64,000 nucleotides of DNA from Hyphococcus formosus (GTDB lineage: Bacteria > Pseudomonadota > Alphaproteobacteria > Caulobacterales > Parvularculaceae), in assembly GCF_046736345.1 (NCBI RefSeq), contig NZ_CP157210.1, positions 2,418,001-2,482,000 of the forward strand, given 5' to 3'. Each line of letters starts with the position of its first letter. Within the stretch, counting starts at the first letter, position 1. A program made the translations under genes and the position numbers. Shown here piece after piece: positions 59,077 to 64,000 of the stretch. The notes below the pieces were generated by a model. The model ran no database searches and was not told where the DNA came from. It was given only the letters and a program-made list of their open reading frames with translations.

Positions 59077-60084
59077 CTAACCCGCGCGCGGCAAACGTCC
59101 ATCATCCAGCCCGAGGATGACCCGGTCCGGCGGCTTATGTCCGTCCGCGAACATTTTAATATTGATGATCATCCGCTCACCCATTTCCATTCGACTTTCA
59201 ACGGTGGCGGACGCCATATGCGGAAGCAAAACAACATTTGGTGCACGCAATAATTTCTCGCTCGGCGCACCGCGTTCGTAAACATCAAGCCCCGCACCGG
59301 CCAGACGGCCTTCTTCGATCATGCTTGCCAGCGCTTCTTCATCAACGATCTCACCGCGCGAGATATTGACCACATAGGCTTGCGGCTGAAGTAATTCCAA
59401 TCGGCGGCGCGACAACAGATGAAAGGTTGCCGGGGTATGCGGACAATTAATCGAAACGATATCAACCCGCGCCAGCATCTGGTCGAGACTGTCCCAATAG
59501 GTCGCGCCCAGTTCTTCTTCGATATGCGGGTTGATCGGGCTGCGGTTATGGTAATGGATTGAAAGTCCAAAAGCCTTGGCCCGTCGCGCAATCGCTTCAC
59601 CCACACGGCCGAGCCCGATGATGCCGAGCTTTTTCCCGCGGACCCGATGGCCGAGCATCCATGTCGGCGACCAGCCTTGAAAATTGCCGCTCTCCAGCGC
59701 CCTGACGCCCTCGACCATACGCCGCGGCACGGCCAGTATCAGCGTCATAGCCATATCCGCCGCATCTTCAGCGAGAACCGACGGTGTGTTGGTCACGGTG
59801 ATACCGCGCGCATTCGCAGCGGCCACATCGATATGGTCGGTGCCTGCGCCAAAATTGGCGACCATTTTTAGCCGGGGCCCGGCGGCATCGAAAAAGGCTT
59901 GATCCAACCGATCTCCCAAAGTCGGTGCCAATACGTCGACATCTTGAACGCGCTCGATCAATCCTTGCGGAGACAATGGCATGTCGGAATCGTGCAATGT
60001 CGTATCAAAGAGATCTGAAAGGCGCGCCTCGACCGGAGACGGAAGTTTCCGCGTTAGCGCCACTTTTAGTTTCTTCGGATCCAT
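59077..60084 (-). CDS. D-2-hydroxyacid dehydrogenase (glyoxylate/hydroxypyruvate reductase type)
   Basis: 335 residues. NAD(P)-binding GIIGLGRVGEAIARR (about 152-166), catalytic Arg (NISRGEIVDE), Glu region (GAGLDVYERG) and His in LLPHMASAT, the full Arg-Glu-His set of the family. Pathway: reduction of glyoxylate or hydroxypyruvate, consistent with the glyoxylate shunt elsewhere in the window, but substrate choice is not readable. Divergent from the SH3-domain gene with a CtrA-type box between, an arrangement seen in many alphaproteobacteria. Confidence 0.9.
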   Translation of the reverse strand: MDPKKLKVALTRKLPSPVEARLSDLFDTTLHDSDMPLSPQGLIERVQDVDVLAPTLGDRLDQAFFDAAGPRLKMVANFGAGTDHIDVAAANARGITVTNTPSVLAEDAADMAMTLILAVPRRMVEGVRALESGNFQGWSPTWMLGHRVRGKKLGIIGLGRVGEAIARRAKAFGLSIHYHNRSPINPHIEEELGATYWDSLDQMLARVDIVSINCPHTPATFHLLSRRRLELLQPQAYVVNISRGEIVDEEALASMIEEGRLAGAGLDVYERGAPSEKLLRAPNVVLLPHMASATVESRMEMGERMIINIKMFADGHKPPDRVILGLDDGRLPRAG

Positions 60085-60129
60085 GCCTTTTGCCTTGCGT
60101 TCCTATTCGATTGCGAAATAAACATCTGG

Positions 60130-60144
60130 TTAACCCAAGATTAA
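60130..60144. promoter_or_regulatory. CtrA-type box between hydroxyacid dehydrogenase and SH3 gene
   Basis: TTAA (60130-60133), seven bases, TTAA (60141-60144), followed by C. It is 46 bp from the dehydrogenase start and 60 bp from the SH3-domain start, so it could serve either. Confidence 0.6.
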
Positions 60145-60203
60145 CGGCTTCGCCGTGTAATAAGGGTTTATTCACCTTTTAACGTTTTTTCGAGCGTCCT
60201 TTC

Positions 60204-60803
60204 ATGTCGCGCCTTAATATTATTACAAAAATTTTCTCGGCGACCGGTTTTTTTCTGGCCTGCTATATGACCGCGCCCGCCAGCGCGGCGCAAGATCGTG
60301 CGCCCGCCAACCCCCCTGAAATCCGGCTGGATACGCCCTCGGGGCTGCCGGTGCCGCGACTTGTCTCGTTAAAGGCCAAAAAGACCTTTTGCCGGTCCGG
60401 TCCAAGCTTTGCCCATCCTGTAAGATTGACCTTCATGCGTCAGGGATTGCCGGTCATGGTCGTGGCCGAAACGACCGATTATTGGCGCAAAATCCGGGAT
60501 TTAGAAGGTGATGAATGCTGGACGCACAAATCCAAGCTCTCCGGCATAGAGACCGCGCTGGTCCTCGAAGACGGGCTGCCGCTGCGGGCCCGGCCCGAAG
60601 CAACCGCCCCCGCCAAGGCCCGGCTGGGTCGCGGCGTCATCACCAAGGTCGAAGAAGAGCGGGATGGCTGGCTGCGGGTGACCGCCAATGGGCGCAAAGG
60701 CTGGGCAAGAGCCTCGGCTTTTTGGGGTGCCCGCGCCCAAATGCCGCTCGGTACGCAATATTCTTCCGCCCAAGCGCTCAATATTGCTGCGACGCATAAT
60801 TGA
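60204..60803 (+). CDS. Exported SH3-domain protein
   Basis: 199 residues, signal peptide with cleavage near ASAAQD (about 28-30). Two bacterial SH3 (SH3_3/SH3_4) domains: about 60-112 (KKTFCRSGPSFAHPVRL, WRKIRDLEGDECWTHKSKLSG) and about 118-180 (LPLRARPEATAPAKARLGRG, WLRVTANGRKGWARASAFWG). A periplasmic wall- or membrane-associated role is likely. The same gene pair with a D-2-hydroxyacid dehydrogenase is frequent in alphaproteobacteria. No strong ribosome site before ATG 60204. Confidence 0.87.
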   Translation: MSRLNIITKIFSATGFFLACYMTAPASAAQDRAPANPPEIRLDTPSGLPVPRLVSLKAKKTFCRSGPSFAHPVRLTFMRQGLPVMVVAETTDYWRKIRDLEGDECWTHKSKLSGIETALVLEDGLPLRARPEATAPAKARLGRGVITKVEEERDGWLRVTANGRKGWARASAFWGARAQMPLGTQYSSAQALNIAATHN

Positions 60804-60884
60804 CCGAAGGCGGCGTCCCCTTTACCAAACGGCTAACACAAGCGAGGATCAGCCTCGCGTTAACGAAGTTAGTAATAAGGTCGC

Positions 60885-61418
60885 ATGACAGAACAGAAAA
60901 ACAGCTATAGCCGCGAAGAACTTCTCGAATGCGGCTATCATGGCCTGCGCGGAAAAGGCACCGCCCAATTACCAGTTCCACCCATGTTGATGTTCGACAG
61001 AATTGTCGAAATTAACGATGACAGTGGTGAATATGGCAAAGGCCGCATCGTTGCCGAACTCGATATCAACCCGGACCTTTGGTTCTTTGATTGCCATTTT
61101 CCGGGCGATCCGGTGATGCCGGGCTGTCTCGGGCTGGACGCTTTATGGCAGCTTGTCGGGTTTTTCCTGACCTGGTCAGGTCACCCGGGATCGGGACGTG
61201 CATTGGGCGCAAAAGACGTAAAATTCTCTGGCATGGTTGTACCGAGCGCCAAGCTTGTTACCTATGAGCTAGACATTCGCCGGGTGATGAGCCGTCCGCT
61301 CATTCTGGGTATCGCGAATGGGGTAATGAAAGTTGATGGTCGCCAAATTTATTCGGCCAATGACCTTCGTGTCGGGTTATTCTCGCAAGAGCAACTTGCG
61401 GCCGGCCTAAGCCTTTAA
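60885..61418 (+). CDS. fabA: 3-hydroxyacyl-ACP dehydratase/isomerase FabA
   Basis: 177 residues, hot-dog fold. Catalytic His71 and Asp85 in FDCHFPGDPVMPGCLGLDALWQL, at the Escherichia coli positions plus one. It dehydrates hydroxydecanoyl-ACP and makes the cis-3 double bond used by FabB. First gene of fabA-fabB-(small protein)-fabI; AAGG stands five bases before the start. A small hairpin (GCGAGG/CCTCGC, 60841-60857) in the leader is not followed by a T run. Confidence 0.97.
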   Translation: MTEQKNSYSREELLECGYHGLRGKGTAQLPVPPMLMFDRIVEINDDSGEYGKGRIVAELDINPDLWFFDCHFPGDPVMPGCLGLDALWQLVGFFLTWSGHPGSGRALGAKDVKFSGMVVPSAKLVTYELDIRRVMSRPLILGIANGVMKVDGRQIYSANDLRVGLFSQEQLAAGLSL

Positions 61419-61449
61419 AATACTCTTTGGCGAGCACGAAAGGATATTT

Positions 61450-62664
61450 ATGCGACGAGTCGTAATTACTGGCATGGGTGTCGTTTCTTCCATTGGTGAC
61501 AATGTAGAAGACGTCAAGCAGGCTCTATATGAGGGGCGGTCTGGCATCGCTCGTGACGAAAGCTTTGCTGAGCATGGCTTTAAATGCCAAGTATCTGCCC
61601 GCCCCAAAATCAACGTAGAAGAAATTCTCGATCGCCGTACCCGCCGTTTCATGGGTGAAGGCGCTGCATGGAATTACCTTACCATGCGCGAGGCGATCGA
61701 AGATTCAGGCTTGAGCGAAGACCAGATCAGCCACCCGATGACGGGTATCATCATGGGGTCTGGCGGCCCTTCGACAAAAGCGATTGTTGAGGCCGCGGAC
61801 ATCACGCGCAAAACCGGCGGCACCAAACGCATCGGGCCAACCGTTGTGCCAAAGGCAATGGCATCAACCAATTCCGCAACATTGGCGGTGCCCTATAAAA
61901 TCCTCGGCGTGAATTATTCAATTTCCTCTGCATGCGCGACATCGGTTCATTGCGTTGGCGCGGCGGCGGAACAGATCATGTGGGGCAAGCAAGACATTGT
62001 CTTTGCTGGTGGCGGTGAAGAACTCGACTGGACCCTCGCCAATATCTTTGACGCTATGGGCGCAATGTCGAACAGCTTTAACGACACCCCATCGGTCGCA
62101 AGTCGCGCCTATGACAAAGACCGGGACGGTTTTGTCATCGCCGGCGGCGCGGCAACGGTTGTCCTCGAAGAATATGAACATGCAAAAGCCCGCGGCGCGA
62201 AAATCTATGGCGAGATCGTCGGTTATTTCGCGAACTCCGACGGCTATGACATGGTGCAGCTTTCGGGCGAAGGGGCTGTCCGTTGCATGCGCGGCGCACT
62301 GGAAACAACGCGGCAACCCATCGACTATGTGAACCCGCACGGGACTTCGACCCCGGTGGGCGACCAGAAAGAAACCCAGGCGATTCGCGAGGTTTTTGGC
62401 AATGAGATCCCGCCATTCTCGTCCACTAAATCGCTGACCGGACACTCCCTTGGGGCCGTTGGCGCACAAGAGCTGGTGTATGGCCTGATCATGATGCGCG
62501 ACAAGTTCCTCGCCGCATCGGCGCATATCGAAAATCTCGATCCGGAATTTGCTGACCTGCCGGTCATTCGCGAGCGCGTCGATAACGCCAAAATCGATTG
62601 CTTCCTGACCAACAGCTTTGGCTTTGGCGGAACCAATGGCTCGCTCGTCGTCGCAAGGGTCTAG
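61450..62664 (+). CDS. fabB: 3-oxoacyl-ACP synthase I FabB
   Basis: 404 residues, thiolase fold. Catalytic Cys162 (SSACATSVHC), His in NPHGTSTPVGD and His in TGHSLGAVGAQE; the Lys of the dyad is in place near 327. It elongates the unsaturated C10 product of FabA. GAAAGG precedes ATG 61450. The gene order fabA-fabB is the standard pair for anaerobic unsaturated fatty acid synthesis. Confidence 0.97.
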   Translation: MRRVVITGMGVVSSIGDNVEDVKQALYEGRSGIARDESFAEHGFKCQVSARPKINVEEILDRRTRRFMGEGAAWNYLTMREAIEDSGLSEDQISHPMTGIIMGSGGPSTKAIVEAADITRKTGGTKRIGPTVVPKAMASTNSATLAVPYKILGVNYSISSACATSVHCVGAAAEQIMWGKQDIVFAGGGEELDWTLANIFDAMGAMSNSFNDTPSVASRAYDKDRDGFVIAGGAATVVLEEYEHAKARGAKIYGEIVGYFANSDGYDMVQLSGEGAVRCMRGALETTRQPIDYVNPHGTSTPVGDQKETQAIREVFGNEIPPFSSTKSLTGHSLGAVGAQELVYGLIMMRDKFLAASAHIENLDPEFADLPVIRERVDNAKIDCFLTNSFGFGGTNGSLVVARV

Positions 62665-62667
62665 GAC

Positions 62668-62859
62668 ATGAGCCAGCCGGTCATCATGGCCGTGATCGTC
62701 GCGATCATCATTGCGACGGGCGGCCTTTGGTGGTTCCGGTTAATTCTTCCCGTTGTTCGAAAACAGCCCAAAACCACTCGTTTTGGCGTTTACGCATTGG
62801 TCTGGCTCGCCTATTTCATTTTGACAATGATACTTATCGGGCGAAGCGGCGGCGCATAG
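62668..62859 (+). CDS. Small membrane protein between fabB and fabI
   Basis: 63 residues with two hydrophobic helices (about 4-24 and 41-59) and a basic link (RKQPKTTR). AGGAC stands just before ATG 62668, three bases after the fabB stop, and the stop is 54 bp before fabI, so the frame fits an operon. I do not recognise a domain. It may be a real conserved small protein or a chance frame; codon usage resembles its neighbours. Confidence 0.55.
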   Translation: MSQPVIMAVIVAIIIATGGLWWFRLILPVVRKQPKTTRFGVYALVWLAYFILTMILIGRSGGA

Positions 62860-62913
62860 CGAGCGGCGCACCGTGTCAACAAGCGGCTTGAAAGCCAAAA
62901 AGGATATAGAATT

Positions 62914-63735
62914 ATGAGCAGCGATATTTCGTACCCGCAAGGCGATTTGATGAAAGGCAAGCGCGGCCTGATCATGGGCGTCGCGAATAAAAATTCGATC
63001 GCATGGCACATTGCGCAGCAGCTCAAAGCCCAAGGCGCAGAGCTTGGTTTCACCTATGCCAATGAGGCGCTTGAACGCCGCGTGCGCCCGCTCGCCGAAA
63101 GCGTTGATGCGGATCTTATTCTCGAATGTGATGTGCTGTCCGATCAATCAATGGAAGCGGCTTTCAAGACCGTCGCTGACAAATGGGGTGAGATTGATTT
63201 TCTGGTCCATGCGATTGCGTTCACGGACAAAACCGCGCTTGAAGGATCTTTCGTAGAAAACACGACCCGCGAGATTTTCCGCGACACGATGGACGTCTCT
63301 GCATTCTCATTCGTTGACGCTGCGAACCGCGCATCGAAAATGATGAAGCCCGGCGGCTCAATGATTACGCTGACATATCTCGGCTCAGAGCGCACAGTAC
63401 CGAATTACAATGTCATGGGCGTTGCGAAAGCGGCCCTTGAAGCATCGACCCGCTATATTGCTCGTGATCTGGGACCACAGGGCATTCGCGTTAACGCGAT
63501 TTCTGCCGGACCGATCAAAACGCTTGCTGCTGCAGGGATTTCTTCCGGTCGCCACATGTTCTCTTTCAATCGCGCGGCCAGCCCGCTGCGCGATGACACG
63601 GACCCGAAAGGCGTTGCGGGCGCAGCGCTTTATCTGTTGTCGGATTTGGGTGCGTCATGCACCGGCGAAACCCACCATGTGGATGGCGGTTTCCATATTG
63701 TCGGCATGCCCGACGAAGCCGCGCTTAAAGGCTAA
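62914..63735 (+). CDS. fabI: Enoyl-ACP reductase (NADH) FabI
   Basis: 273 residues. SDR variant with GVANKNSIAWHIAQ (FabI-type nucleotide motif, SIAxxIA), YLGSERTVPNYNVMGVAKAALE (Tyr-x6-Lys pair), and the loop AGPIKTLAAAGI. It performs the last step of each elongation round and is the target of triclosan. AGGATATAGAATT lies before ATG 62914. A strong intrinsic terminator follows, ending the fab operon. Confidence 0.96.
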   Translation: MSSDISYPQGDLMKGKRGLIMGVANKNSIAWHIAQQLKAQGAELGFTYANEALERRVRPLAESVDADLILECDVLSDQSMEAAFKTVADKWGEIDFLVHAIAFTDKTALEGSFVENTTREIFRDTMDVSAFSFVDAANRASKMMKPGGSMITLTYLGSERTVPNYNVMGVAKAALEASTRYIARDLGPQGIRVNAISAGPIKTLAAAGISSGRHMFSFNRAASPLRDDTDPKGVAGAALYLLSDLGASCTGETHHVDGGFHIVGMPDEAALKG

Positions 63736-63759
63736 GCAACACAACATACCGAAACGTAG

Positions 63760-63786
63760 AAAGGGCCGGATTTCCGGCCCTTTTTT
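63760..63786. terminator. Terminator after fabI
   Basis: Stem AAAGGGCCGGA/TCCGGCCCTTT around a two-base loop (63760-63770 with 63773-63783), followed by TTT. The A-rich 5' side makes it usable from the minus strand for the partial gene on the right as well. Confidence 0.9.
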
Positions 63787-64000
63787 ATTCCGCCGCCGCG
63801 GGGATCATACCGCGCCGGTCTTCAAGCGCGGGTCCCGTTGGACGCCCTTCAAAGTCCGTCCAATGACGGTTTTCAAAGTCATATAATTTGCACGCTTTTA
63901 AAATGCGCCAATAGTCCTTGAAGGTGAAACGATAAGTCGTGACCGCGTCACCATAATGCGCCTTTAAAAGGCGACTTGCATGGTCGAGATTGTAAATCGG
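63785..64000 (-). CDS. C-terminus of an unidentified protein, partial
   Basis: The last 71 codons of a gene entering from the right. The visible part ends AAAE and includes YRFTFKDYWRILKAC and LYDFENRHWTDFEGR, rich in aromatic and charged residues, with one Cys. No domain can be assigned; the helix-and-aromatic pattern could suit the tail of a fatty-acid desaturase-like or other membrane enzyme, but this is a guess. The T run of the fabI terminator overlaps its stop codon. Confidence 0.6.
   Translation of the reverse strand, partial: PIYNLDHASRLLKAHYGDAVTTYRFTFKDYWRILKACKLYDFENRHWTDFEGRPTGPALEDRRGMIPAAAE

Noticed and set aside
1..64000. CRISPR arrays, tRNA/rRNA genes, IS elements, integrase and prophage genes
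   Set aside because: None seen: no regularly spaced repeats, no transposase or integrase frames, and no tRNA-like cloverleaf noticed by eye. A tRNA scan would be needed to be certain.

Overview
The window reads as a chromosomal segment of an alphaproteobacterium with a CtrA/GcrA-type cell cycle. This rests on a gcrA gene, three exact TTAA-N7-TTAA (CtrA-type) boxes in front of envelope genes, a CC0125/CC1285-type lipoprotein, a DUF4908-like protein, MmcB, and alphaproteobacterial gene orders (trpA-accD-folC-trxA; tsaE-amgK-murU-addB-addA; fabA-fabB-fabI). A Caulobacterales, Parvularculales or Hyphomonadaceae relative is my inference; the sequence alone does not fix the genus. I saw no rRNA, tRNA, IS element, prophage or CRISPR array, and coding density is high throughout.

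Layout. 1-3.9 kb: a LysM lipoprotein running off the left edge, a MarC-family membrane protein and two secreted proteins of unknown function. 4-6.9 kb: polyhydroxyalkanoate genes phaB-phaA with divergent phaR; phaC is not in the window. 6.9-9.5 kb: a degenerate-GGDEF/EAL protein, a 400 bp stretch without a convincing gene, and a small membrane protein. 9.6-15.9 kb: a surface-glycan island (DPM1-like GT2, two ArnT/PMT-type membrane glycosyltransferases, a rhamnosyltransferase-like GT2, an O-antigen ligase/polymerase). 15.9-31.7 kb: housekeeping (thrS, yidD, trpA, accD, folC, trxA, addAB, murU-amgK-tsaE, ferredoxin, mmcB). 31.7-40.6 kb: a PQQ-type sugar dehydrogenase, phosphate signalling phoR-phoU-phoB without pstSCAB, gcrA, an ABC-2 permease, hslO, ppk2 and a lipoprotein. 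40.6-50.7 kb: a core-type GT2, a DUF885 peptidase-like lipoprotein, an ScfR-like regulator divergent from aceA, a glycerophosphodiesterase, a Sel1 lipoprotein, arfB and rlmN. 50.8-54.1 kb: an MFS exporter and a compact accessory operon. 54.1-57.8 kb: rdgB, a subclass B1 metallo-beta-lactamase, hemW, DUF2721 and a MoeB/ThiF-like protein. 57.8-64 kb: DUF2141, a methyltransferase, a D-2-hydroxyacid dehydrogenase, an SH3-domain protein, fabA-fabB-small membrane protein-fabI, and the C-terminus of one further gene.

Two places stand out. (1) 52189-54081, minus strand: a coupled operon of a 44-aa and a 53-aa hydrophobic peptide (the second with a CxxxxC tail), two DUF2975 membrane proteins and a small XRE-type regulator. 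It is preceded by three GAAAAAcGAT direct repeats and contains a strong rho-independent terminator facing the opposite way, suggesting an antisense RNA. It is the best candidate here for an undescribed system. (2) 54696-55481: a lipoprotein-type B1 metallo-beta-lactamase with the full zinc-ligand set and clear by-eye resemblance to NDM, overlapped at both ends inside the rdgB-hemW housekeeping operon.

How the genes fit together: PhaB/PhaA/PhaR, AceA with its regulator, and the Fab genes handle acetyl-CoA and fatty acids; PhoR/PhoU/PhoB, PPK2 and the glycerophosphodiesterase handle phosphate; MurU/AmgK, the LysM and SH3 proteins and the glycosyltransferases handle envelope building, part of which appears to carry CtrA-type control sites.
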